In this document: one piece after another, positions 6,194 through 11,146 of the stretch
Position numbering within the stretch: the stretch's first letter is position 1
How the letters are laid out: each line of letters opens with the position of its first letter
NCBI GenBank assembly: GCA_934655935.1
Contig: CAKUHJ010000058.1
Coordinates: forward strand, 1-11,146
Length of the DNA stretch: 11,146 nt
Reading direction: 5' to 3'
From: an uncultured Oscillospiraceae bacterium
GTDB lineage: Bacteria > Bacillota > Clostridia > Oscillospirales > Oscillospiraceae
The notes under the pieces: model-generated
What the model saw: only the letters and a program-made list of their open reading frames with translations
The model's database searches: none
Told to the model about the DNA's origin: nothing
Made by a program: the position numbers and the translations under genes

Positions 6194-7456
6194 ATGTACC
6201 AGCCACTGGCGGACGCGCTGCGGCCGCAGGAGCTGTCCGAGGTCTGCGGCCAGCGGCATATTCTGGGGGAGAACGGCCTTCTGCGGCGGATTGTCGGCAG
6301 CGGCCAGATTCCGAATATGATCTTTTACGGCCCGTCCGGCGTCGGAAAGACCACGGTTGCGAATATCATTGCGAACAAAACGCAGAGAAAGCTCTGCCGG
6401 CTCAATGCAACGACGGCTTCTTCGGCCGATATCAAGGAGATTTATTCCCAGCTGGGCACGTTTCTTGCGCCGAACGGGGTTCTTCTGTACCTGGACGAGA
6501 TCCAGTATTTCAACAAAAAGCAGCAGCAGACGCTGCTGGAATATATCGAAAACGGGAAAATCACGCTGATTGCCTCCACAACGGAGAACCCGTATTTTTA
6601 TGTCTACAACGCGATTCTTTCCCGCTCGACCGTGTTTGAATTCAAGCCTCTGATGCCGGAGGACGTTCTGCCTGCGGTGCAGCGGGCGGTCGCATACCTG
6701 GAAAAGCGGGACGGCGTGCATATCGAGCCGGACGAGGGCGTGCTTGCGTACATTTCCGCCTCCTGCGGCGGCGACGTCAGAAAGAGCGTCAACGCGGTGG
6801 AGCTTCTTTATGCCGCGTCCGTGCCGGACGGAGAGAAGCTGCGCCTACGGATGGACGATGCGCGGCAGATTTCGCAGAAATCCGCCATGCGCTATGACAA
6901 GGACGGGGACGATCATTACGACGATCTTTCCGCGCTCATGAAGTCCATCCGTGGCTCCGATCCGGACGCTGCGGTACACTATCTGGCGCGCTTTCTGGAG
7001 GCGGGGGATCTTCCGTCTGCCTGCAGAAGAATCCTGTGCTCGGTCAGCGAGGACGTCGGCCTTGCCTATCCGATGGCGATTCCCATTGTCAAGGCGTGCG
7101 TGGACAGCGCGCTTCAGCTGGGCCTGCCGGAGGCGCGGCTGCCGCTGGCGGACGCGGTTCTGCTCCTGGCGACCGCGCCGAAGTCCAACTCCGGCTGCAT
7201 GGCCATCGACGCGGCCATTGCCGACGTCCGGGCCGGAAAGACCGGCCCCGTGCCGCGCCAGCTTCAGAACGTGCACGTGGACGGGACCGGCTTTGAACGC
7301 GAGCAGGGCTATCTGTATCCGCACAATTATCCGGGCCACTGGGTTCGCCAGCAGTATCTGCCGGACGCAATCCGGGACCGGCAGTATTATATCTACGGCG
7401 ACAATAAAACGGAGCAGGCGGCAAAGCGCTACTGGGACGAAATCAAAAAGCCGTAG
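6194..7456 (+). CDS. rarA: Replication-associated recombination protein RarA/MgsA (AAA+ ATPase)
   Basis: A 420-residue AAA+ protein of the RarA/MgsA/WRNIP1 family, close to the usual length. These proteins resemble clamp-loader ATPases and act at stalled replication forks, with SSB as a partner in E. coli. Seen: Walker A GPSGVGKTT (46-54), Walker B LLYLDE with Asp101 and Glu102, sensor 1 region STTENP (128-133), an arginine-finger candidate Arg144 (ILSRSTVF), and sensor 2 region GGDVRKSVN around Arg196. The C-terminal tetramerisation part holds the family hallmarks YDKDGDDHYD, SIRGSDPDAA and LARFLEAGD (about 234-272) and YPHNYPGHWV (375-384). The ATG at 6194 is preceded by AAAGGGGG at about 7 nt; upstream in-frame starts precede the predicted transcription start and lack the family N-terminus. 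The gene has its own promoter and ends 2 nt from the convergent S1-domain gene, with no clear terminator between them. Confidence 0.95.
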   Translation: MYQPLADALRPQELSEVCGQRHILGENGLLRRIVGSGQIPNMIFYGPSGVGKTTVANIIANKTQRKLCRLNATTASSADIKEIYSQLGTFLAPNGVLLYLDEIQYFNKKQQQTLLEYIENGKITLIASTTENPYFYVYNAILSRSTVFEFKPLMPEDVLPAVQRAVAYLEKRDGVHIEPDEGVLAYISASCGGDVRKSVNAVELLYAASVPDGEKLRLRMDDARQISQKSAMRYDKDGDDHYDDLSALMKSIRGSDPDAAVHYLARFLEAGDLPSACRRILCSVSEDVGLAYPMAIPIVKACVDSALQLGLPEARLPLADAVLLLATAPKSNSGCMAIDAAIADVRAGKTGPVPRQLQNVHVDGTGFEREQGYLYPHNYPGHWVRQQYLPDAIRDRQYYIYGDNKTEQAAKRYWDEIKKP

Positions 7457-7458
7457 GG

Positions 7459-8352
7459 CTAGAAAATGCTCAGAACCTTTGCGTGCGCGGGATTTCCGTA
7501 CAGCCAGCTGTCGATATGACCTTCGGTTTTCGTGTACTGCAGGGCAAAGCGCGGCGGGGCGGCGAGGCGGCCGATGACGCTGAGCTTCACCTTGAGCGTC
7601 TGCGGCTGGATGGCCCGGATGTAAACGCTGACGCCGTCTCCCGGATGCAGGGAGGCGTCCGCCTCGGCAAGGCCGGTGAGGTTCGGGCTCAGCTCGACGA
7701 ACACGCCGTAATCCTCGCACGCGCGGACGACGCCGGGGACGGTCTGCCCGGGCCGGAAGCGCGCGGCGTTTTCTGCGAAGGAGCCAAGAAGCTCCCGCTG
7801 CGAGAGGGCAATCCGGCCGCTGCGCCGGTCCATGGAGAAAAGCACGGCGTAAATCTTCTGCCCCGGGGCAAAGCGTTCTGCGCTGTGCCGCAGACGGCTG
7901 AGGCAGATGCTCTGAAGGCGCATGAGCGCCGGAACGCCGCAGCCAACGTCGCAGAACGCGCCGAAGGCGGAGTTGCTTCTGACAACGGCGGGGAGAATGT
8001 CGCCCGGCGTCTTTTCCTCAAACAGGAAGCGGAGCGCCTTCTGCTGCGCCGCGAGTCTGCTTAAAACGGCCGGGCCGTCCGGCGGAAGGCGCTTGACGCA
8101 GAAGCAGACGTTTTTCCCCGTGCAGCTGAGAATCGCAAGGTCCCGCGTCTGGCCGGAAGCGACGCCGGCCGCGGCCTGCTCGCGCTCGATCAGCCCCATC
8201 CGGCAGCCGAGGTCTACGTGCAGCCGGTGCTGCTCGTCGCAGAGAACCGCGGGCGCGCACAGCACGCGCCCGGTCTGCAGCGCCTCGCGCAGCTGCGCGT
8301 GCGTGCAGGGGCCGGACGCCGGCTGCAGCGCCTCGGGCAGAAACTCATTCAT
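7459..8352 (-). CDS. S1 RNA-binding domain protein (short S1-like)
   Basis: A 297-residue cytoplasmic protein with repeats of the S1 OB-fold. The clearest repeat is near 200-260 (PGQTVPGVVRACEDYGVFVE, then LTGLAEAD and a PGDGVSVYI strand). A second at about 115-185 starts PGDILPAVVRSNSAFGAFCD and ends with MDRRSGRIALSQREL. The N-terminal part (about 25-90) looks like a diverged OB-fold (GRVLCAPAVL, RMGLIERE). It is shorter than full ribosomal protein S1 and ends in an unassigned basic tail. S1-like proteins of this size are common in Clostridia and are often annotated as 30S ribosomal protein S1 homologs; the role is likely RNA binding, but the target is unknown. The ATG at 8352 has a GGAGG site 9-10 nt upstream; longer in-frame extensions run into the divergent DUF951 gene. 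Convergent with rarA, stop codons 2 nt apart. Confidence 0.85.
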   Translation of the reverse strand: MNEFLPEALQPASGPCTHAQLREALQTGRVLCAPAVLCDEQHRLHVDLGCRMGLIEREQAAAGVASGQTRDLAILSCTGKNVCFCVKRLPPDGPAVLSRLAAQQKALRFLFEEKTPGDILPAVVRSNSAFGAFCDVGCGVPALMRLQSICLSRLRHSAERFAPGQKIYAVLFSMDRRSGRIALSQRELLGSFAENAARFRPGQTVPGVVRACEDYGVFVELSPNLTGLAEADASLHPGDGVSVYIRAIQPQTLKVKLSVIGRLAAPPRFALQYTKTEGHIDSWLYGNPAHAKVLSIF

Positions 8353-8393
8353 ATCCTGATCCCTCCATTTCTGATGCTTCAATATATGCGCGT

Positions 8394-8414
8394 CGGCCGC
8401 CCCTGGCGCGGCCG
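8394..8414. repeat. GC-rich inverted repeat in the S1-like/DUF951 divergent gap
   Basis: A perfect 7-bp inverted repeat, CGGCCGC (8394-8400) and GCGGCCG (8408-8414), with a 7-nt loop. It ends two bases before the DUF951 Shine-Dalgarno AAAGGA (8417-8422), so in the plus-strand mRNA a hairpin would abut the ribosome binding site. The 79-nt gap holds no convincing -35/-10 pair for either gene; the only AT-rich part is AATATA near 8381-8386. Confidence 0.45.
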
Positions 8415-8431
8415 GGAAAGGAAAACAGCTT

Positions 8432-8635
8432 ATGCCGATGGATATCCGGGTCGGAGATCTTCTGACCATGAAAAAGCAGCACCCGTGCGGAAGCGAGCGC
8501 TGGCTTGTGCTGCGCAGCGGAATGGACTTCCGCCTGCGCTGCCTGGGCTGCGGACATGAGGTGATGCTTCCGCGGGCGAAGGCGGAAAAAAATATCCGCC
8601 GCGTGGAGCGGAACGAAAACGATGGGACAACCTGA
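8432..8635 (+). CDS. DUF951 family protein
   Basis: A 67-residue protein matching the small DUF951 family, which is widespread in Firmicutes and of unknown function. Seen: the family start MPMDIRVGD, then a KKxHPCGS motif (Cys19), GMDFRLRCLGCGHEVMLPR with Cys37-x2-Cys40 and His42, and a charged C-terminus. The three cysteines and nearby histidine could bind zinc, but this is inference. The ATG at 8432 is preceded by AAAGGA at 9 nt; Met3 is a possible alternative start. Single-gene unit with a strong terminator 6 nt downstream. It is divergent from the S1-like gene across 79 nt. Confidence 0.9.
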   Translation: MPMDIRVGDLLTMKKQHPCGSERWLVLRSGMDFRLRCLGCGHEVMLPRAKAEKNIRRVERNENDGTT

Positions 8636-8639
8636 CGAA
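8633..8639 (+). promoter_or_regulatory. Candidate Spo0A box upstream of spoIIGA
   Basis: TGACGAA matches the Spo0A heptamer TGNCGAA exactly. It begins at the stop codon of the DUF951 gene, about 105 nt before spoIIGA and roughly 70 nt upstream of a possible transcription start. In B. subtilis spoIIG is activated by Spo0A bound upstream of the promoter, so the site is in a sensible place. A seven-base match can occur by chance; only one perfect copy is seen. Confidence 0.3.
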
Positions 8640-8641
8640 CG

Positions 8642-8681
8642 ACAGGCCGCAATTCCGGTTGGAATTGCGACCTGTTTTTTT
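8642..8681 (+). terminator. Intrinsic terminator after the DUF951 gene
   Basis: Arms 8642-8656 and 8661-8675 pair over 15 positions with one C-A mismatch (8647 with 8670) around a GGTT loop, and a run of seven T (8675-8681) follows on the plus strand. A textbook intrinsic terminator, 6 nt after the DUF951 stop codon. It also insulates spoIIGA from read-through, implying spoIIGA has its own promoter in 8660-8743. Confidence 0.92.
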
Positions 8682-8699
8682 GCCGCTGGGGCGTATACT
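8665..8699 (+). promoter_or_regulatory. Possible long-spacer spoIIGA promoter
   Basis: TATACT (8694-8699) is a good -10 (5 of 6), but no -35 lies at 17 nt. The nearest match, TTGCGA (8665-8670), lies 23 nt upstream and overlaps the terminator stem. The B. subtilis spoIIG promoter is known for an unusual 22-nt spacer and dependence on Spo0A, so a long spacer would be consistent. Weak prediction; the leader would be about 38 nt. Confidence 0.35.
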
Positions 8700-8743
8700 T
8701 TTCCTGTCAGCGTAATCGGACGGGCTGCGGGGAGGCGAAGAAT

Positions 8744-9592
8744 ATGCGCGTTTATGTGGATCAGGTGTTTGTGCTCAACGGAGCAATTGACTGTATGCTG
8801 CTTGCCTGCGCGGCAAGACTGGGCGGGCTTCCGCTGCTGCGGGGAAGAGTGCTGGCAGCGGGCGCCTTCGGCGGAGTCTACGCGGTTCTGGTGCTGCTGC
8901 CGGGGCTGCAGGCGCTCGGCGCGCTTCCGGGGAGAGCCGTATGTCTGGCGCTCATGTGTGCGGCGGCCTTCGGCCTGCGGCGGCGCGCGGTGCGCGCGGC
9001 AGGGCTGTTTCTCGGATGCGCGCTGTGCTTTGCGGGGGTATGCCTGGCGGCGGCGCAGCTGCTTGGCCGGGGACTTTACCTGCTGCCCGGCGGAGCATGG
9101 TATCCGGTCAGCTTTCCGGCGCTGCTGCTTCTGGCGGCGGCAGGGCTGCTGATCTGCACGCTTCGCCTGCCGGGGCTGCTCCGGCACAGAAGCGGCGAGA
9201 TTGAAAGGCTTGAGGTGCAGACGCAGAAGGCGCGGCTGACCCTGCATGCCCTGGTGGACACCGGCAATACGCTGACGGACCCGGCGACCAACGAGCCGGT
9301 GACCGTGGCGGGGCCGGAGACGGCGCTCGCGCTGTTCCCGGAGCTGCGCATCAGCGCCCGGAGACTTTCCGACGCCGCGGGGCTTCTTGCCGCGCTCCGG
9401 GAATACGACGCCTCGCTCCGGCCGAGACTGATTCCATACCGCGCGGTCGGCACGAGCGGCAGTCTGCTTCTGGCGGTGCGCGTGCAGGCCCGCCGGGAGA
9501 AGCGGCCGCCGGGGCCGATGCTGCTGGCCTTTTCGCCGACGCCCATCACAGACGGACAGGAATATGATGCATTGATAGGAGTGGAGCAATGA
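8744..9592 (+). CDS. spoIIGA: Sporulation sigma-E factor-processing peptidase SpoIIGA
   Basis: A 282-residue membrane aspartic protease that removes the pro-peptide of SigE in the mother cell, after a signal from SpoIIR in the forespore. The N-terminal half (about 1-142) is strongly hydrophobic with about five membrane segments, including stretches near 36-56, 84-106 and 122-141. The C-terminal half is the soluble protease domain with the catalytic motif [11 protein letters not shown], Asp172 being the expected nucleophile residue (Asp183 in B. subtilis). The protein is slightly shorter than the roughly 310-residue B. subtilis form. The ATG at 8744 follows GGAGG (8731-8735) at 8 nt. The last four nt (ATGA, 9589-9592) overlap the start of sigE, the usual coupled arrangement of protease and substrate. 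Confidence 0.95.
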   Translation: MRVYVDQVFVLNGAIDCMLLACAARLGGLPLLRGRVLAAGAFGGVYAVLVLLPGLQALGALPGRAVCLALMCAAAFGLRRRAVRAAGLFLGCALCFAGVCLAAAQLLGRGLYLLPGGAWYPVSFPALLLLAAAGLLICTLRLPGLLRHRSGEIERLEVQTQKARLTLHALVDTGNTLTDPATNEPVTVAGPETALALFPELRISARRLSDAAGLLAALREYDASLRPRLIPYRAVGTSGSLLLAVRVQARREKRPPGPMLLAFSPTPITDGQEYDALIGVEQ

Positions 9593-10296
9593 AAATGGAG
9601 TTCAGATATCTTTGGGCGATGCTCGGCCTTCAGCCGCCGGCAAAGCTCATGTACATCGGCGGCAGCGACATTCTGCCGTCGCCTCTGAAGCCGGAGGAGG
9701 AGCAGAAGCTCCTGTCCAGGCTCTCGGAGGGCGACGAGGCCGCAAAAAAGGTCCTCATCGAGCGGAACCTGCGGCTGGTGGTCTACATTGCAAGGCGCTT
9801 TGAAAACACCGGCGTCAATATTGAGGATTTGATTTCCATCGGAACCATCGGCCTGATCAAGGCCATCGGCACCTTCCGCACGGACCGGAATATCAAGCTG
9901 GCGACGTATTCCTCGCGCTGCATCGAGAACGAGATCCTGATGTACATCCGCAAAATCTCCTCCCAGAAATCGGAGGTGTCCCTGGATGAGCCGATCAACA
10001 CGGACTATGACGGGAACGAGCTTCTGCTGTCCGACATTCTGGGCACGGACGAGGACACCGTCGTGCGTCCTCTGGAGGACGACGTCGATCTGCAGCTGCT
10101 GCGCCAGGCGCTGGAGCGGCTTCCGCAGCGCGAGAAGCAGATTGTCAGCATGCGCTTCGGCCTTGGCGGCAGGCGCGAGAAGACGCAGAAGGAGGTTGCG
10201 GACCTGATGGGAATTTCGCAGTCCTACATTTCCCGCCTTGAAAAACGGATTATGCTCCGCCTGCGGCGGGAGATTTCCCGGCAAATTTATACGTGA
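9589..10296 (+). CDS. sigE: RNA polymerase sporulation sigma factor SigE (pro-form)
   Basis: A 235-residue sigma-70-family factor that directs early mother-cell transcription during sporulation. The N-terminal pro-sequence (about 1-21, [14 protein letters not shown] onward) is followed by the conserved [13 protein letters not shown]; cleavage by SpoIIGA is expected near residues 21-22, by comparison with B. subtilis where 27 residues are removed. Seen: region 2 with [32 protein letters not shown] (79-92) and the -10 recognition part [18 protein letters not shown] (105-122); linker [19 protein letters not shown]; region 4 with [12 protein letters not shown] and the helix-turn-helix [19 protein letters not shown] (202-220). 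The ATG at 9589 has AGGAG (9577-9581) 7 nt upstream. The next gene is rex-like, not the usual sigG. Confidence 0.96.
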   Translation: MKMEFRYLWAMLGLQPPAKLMYIGGSDILPSPLKPEEEQKLLSRLSEGDEAAKKVLIERNLRLVVYIARRFENTGVNIEDLISIGTIGLIKAIGTFRTDRNIKLATYSSRCIENEILMYIRKISSQKSEVSLDEPINTDYDGNELLLSDILGTDEDTVVRPLEDDVDLQLLRQALERLPQREKQIVSMRFGLGGRREKTQKEVADLMGISQSYISRLEKRIMLRLRREISRQIYT

Positions 10297-10300
10297 GCGC

Positions 10301-10329
10301 TTGCAATTGTCAGGCAAATGTAGTATCAT
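10301..10329 (+). promoter_or_regulatory. Predicted sigma-A promoter of the rex-type gene
   Basis: -35 TTGCAA (10301-10306; 4 of 6) and -10 TATCAT (10324-10329; 5 of 6) with a 17-nt spacer, starting 4 nt after the sigE stop. Transcription would start near 10336, inside the palindromic element, so that element could control initiation directly. No terminator separates it from sigE. Confidence 0.62.
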
Positions 10330-10354
10330 TTTATCGATAAGCTTTATCGATAAG
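10330..10354. promoter_or_regulatory. Tandem palindromic repeat over the rex leader (candidate operator)
   Basis: The 12-mer TTTATCGATAAG occurs twice, at 10330-10341 and 10343-10354, one base apart (period 13). Each core TTATCGATAA is itself a perfect palindrome, so the two copies also form a 10-bp inverted repeat with a 3-nt loop. The element begins at the base after the -10 and its right end overlaps the Shine-Dalgarno AAGGAG (10352-10357). It could be an operator, an mRNA hairpin masking the ribosome binding site, or both. It does not match the common Rex site TTGTTAA-n4-TTAACAA. Confidence 0.65.
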
Positions 10355-10364
10355 GAGCGGCAAG

Positions 10365-11003
10365 ATGGAAAAGGAAATCTCCAGGGCGACCCTGAAGCGC
10401 CTGCCGACGTATCTTTCGTTTTTAAAATCCCTGCCGGCGGAGACGGTTGTGAACATTTCGGCGACCGCGCTCGCCGCGGGGCTCCATATGGGCGAGGTTC
10501 AGGTGCGGAAGGATCTGGCGCTGGTATCCAATGGCGGCAGGCCCAAAATCGGCTATAACCGCGAGGCGCTGATTGCCGACATTGAGCGCTTCCTGGGCTA
10601 CGGAAATATGAACGACGCGGTTCTGATCGGCGCGGGAAAGCTCGGCCGGGCGCTGCTGGGCTATTCCGGCTTTGCGGAGTACGGGCTCAACATTGTCGCG
10701 GCCTTTGACGCGGACGACGCGCTGATCGGCACCTCAAAAAGCGGCAAGCCCATCATGCACCTGTCCCGCCTGCCGGAGGTCTGCAAGCAGAAAAAAATCC
10801 GGATCGGCATCATTACGGTTCCGGCCGATCAGGCGCAGCAGGTCTGCGACCTGCTGATTCAGAACGGAATCCGCGCCGTCTGGAATTTTGCGCCCAAGCA
10901 TCTGAACGTGCCGGAGCACATTCTGGTCCAGAACGAGAATATGGCGGCCTCGCTGGCGCTTCTTTGCAAGCACCTGAACGAGCAGCTGCAGACAGACCAA
11001 TAA
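10365..11003 (+). CDS. rex: Rex-family redox-sensing transcriptional repressor
   Basis: A 212-residue protein with the Rex layout: N-terminal winged helix (about 1-75), Rossmann NAD(H) domain (about 80-190) and a C-terminal swapped helix (NENMAASLALLCKHL, about 190-205). Rex proteins bind DNA when NADH/NAD+ is low and repress fermentation and respiration genes. Seen: recognition-helix region GEVQVRKDLA (43-52), glycine motif GAGKLGRALLGY (89-100), acidic strand end FDAD (114-117), IITVPADQAQ (149-158) and WNFAPKHLNVP (173-183). The wing reads NGGRPKIGYN rather than the common FGxxGxxGxGY, so DNA specificity may differ from the best-known Rex proteins. The start is set by AAGGAG 7 nt upstream of the ATG. 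The gene has its own promoter behind sigE. It may be a second Rex paralog rather than the main one; symbol given by family. Confidence 0.88.
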   Translation: MEKEISRATLKRLPTYLSFLKSLPAETVVNISATALAAGLHMGEVQVRKDLALVSNGGRPKIGYNREALIADIERFLGYGNMNDAVLIGAGKLGRALLGYSGFAEYGLNIVAAFDADDALIGTSKSGKPIMHLSRLPEVCKQKKIRIGIITVPADQAQQVCDLLIQNGIRAVWNFAPKHLNVPEHILVQNENMAASLALLCKHLNEQLQTDQ

Positions 11004-11062
11004 AAGACTTCCGAGACTGTCGAAAAACGATACTTTGCAGCTCTGCAGCTGAGCAGCGGGGA

Positions 11063-11095
11063 AGTGTGAAGGGGGCAAAAAGCCCCCTTCGCGTT
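11063..11095 (+). terminator. Strong hairpin after the rex-type gene (possible terminator)
   Basis: GAAGGGGGC (11068-11076) and GCCCCCTTC (11082-11090) form a perfect 9-bp stem with an A5 loop, extendable by five pairs including G-U wobbles to 11063-11095. It starts 60 nt after the rex stop. There is no T-run after it on either strand, so it is not a classic intrinsic terminator; it may stabilise the 3' end. Confidence 0.45.
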
Positions 11096-11103
11096 CAATC
11101 AAG

Positions 11104-11137
11104 CGGTTTTCTGAACTTTTTGAAGTTCAGAAAACCG
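11104..11137. repeat. Perfect 15-bp inverted repeat near the window end
   Basis: Arms 11104-11118 (beginning CGGTTTTCTG) and 11123-11137 are exact reverse complements around a TTTG loop. The stem is AT-rich in its middle. No T-run follows on either strand. It could be a bidirectional hairpin between genes, a protein-binding site, or part of a dispersed repeat; the window ends 9 nt later. The interval 11004-11146 (143 nt) shows no convincing gene. Confidence 0.6.
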
Positions 11138-11146
11138 GACGCAGCG

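Noticed and set aside
7445..7466. A possible terminator (AGCC/GGCT stem followed by five T on the minus strand) for the S1-like gene
   Set aside because: The stem is only 4 bp, too weak to call.
6845..7720. A 291-codon open frame on the minus strand opposite the 3' part of rarA and running into the S1-like gene
   Set aside because: Overlaps conserved RarA C-terminal motifs and the S1-like gene in another frame; no domain seen.
8345..9589. A 414-codon open frame on the minus strand opposite spoIIGA and DUF951
   Set aside because: It crosses two recognised genes and a strong terminator, and its product is low-complexity Arg/Gln/Ala-rich sequence.
9076..10329. A 417-codon open frame on the minus strand opposite sigE
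   Set aside because: Antisense to highly conserved sigma-factor sequence; composition typical of a reverse-complement shadow.
10307..10335. An alternative rex promoter using TTGTCA at 10307-10312
   Set aside because: At 17 nt it leads to TTTATC, a poor -10; the TTGCAA/TATCAT pair is better.
1..11146. CRISPR array, prophage, insertion sequence, toxin-antitoxin, riboswitch or defence genes
   Set aside because: No regularly spaced repeats, transposase, integrase or defence-family motifs, and no conserved riboswitch core was seen in the short leaders.

Overview
This window is chromosomal housekeeping and sporulation DNA from a GC-rich, endospore-forming member of the Clostridia, most likely in the Oscillospiraceae/Ruminococcaceae range. 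The reasons are: a spoIIGA-sigE pair (endospore formers only), strong GGAGG ribosome binding sites, Firmicutes families (YqeG, DUF951, Rex, a heterodimeric BmrCD-type exporter, MgsA/RarA), and GC-rich codon use that leaves long antisense frames open. No mobile element, CRISPR array, tRNA or rRNA is visible. I did not find an obvious new multi-gene system; the points of interest are regulatory and architectural.

Layout. (1) 1-1828, minus strand: a YqeG-type HAD phosphatase gene, an M24 (Xaa-Pro) peptidase gene overlapping it by 14 nt, and the 5' end of efp (cut by the window edge). A good sigma-A promoter lies before yqeG and another before efp. (2) 1827-2402, plus: an unrecognised 191-residue cysteine-containing protein whose start codon lies within the yqeG promoter and whose 3' end overlaps the next unit tail to tail. 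(3) 2383-6101, minus: a two-gene operon for an asymmetric heterodimeric ABC exporter (4-nt ATGA overlap), ending in an intrinsic terminator buried in the coding sequence of the convergent unknown gene. (4) 6140-7456, plus: rarA/mgsA with its own promoter, divergent from the exporter. (5) 7459-8352, minus: an S1-domain RNA-binding protein, convergent with rarA with only 2 nt between stop codons. (6) 8432-8635, plus: a DUF951 gene followed by a strong intrinsic terminator. (7) 8744-10296, plus: spoIIGA and sigE overlapping by ATGA, encoding the membrane protease and the pro-sigma factor of the mother cell. (8) 10301-11003, plus: a Rex-family redox repressor gene with its own promoter and a tandem-palindrome element covering its 5' leader and Shine-Dalgarno. 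(9) 11004-11146: non-coding, with two strong hairpins.

How the genes fit together. SpoIIGA cleaves the pro-peptide of the adjacent SigE product, so that pair is a functional unit. The two ABC subunits together should form one consensus and one degenerate ATP site. EF-P (relief of ribosome stalling at polyproline) and the Xaa-Pro peptidase are common neighbours in Firmicutes. The other genes are neighbours without an evident shared pathway. sigG, usually right after sigE, is not in the window; a rex-type gene occupies that place. All intergenic gaps are below 150 bp.
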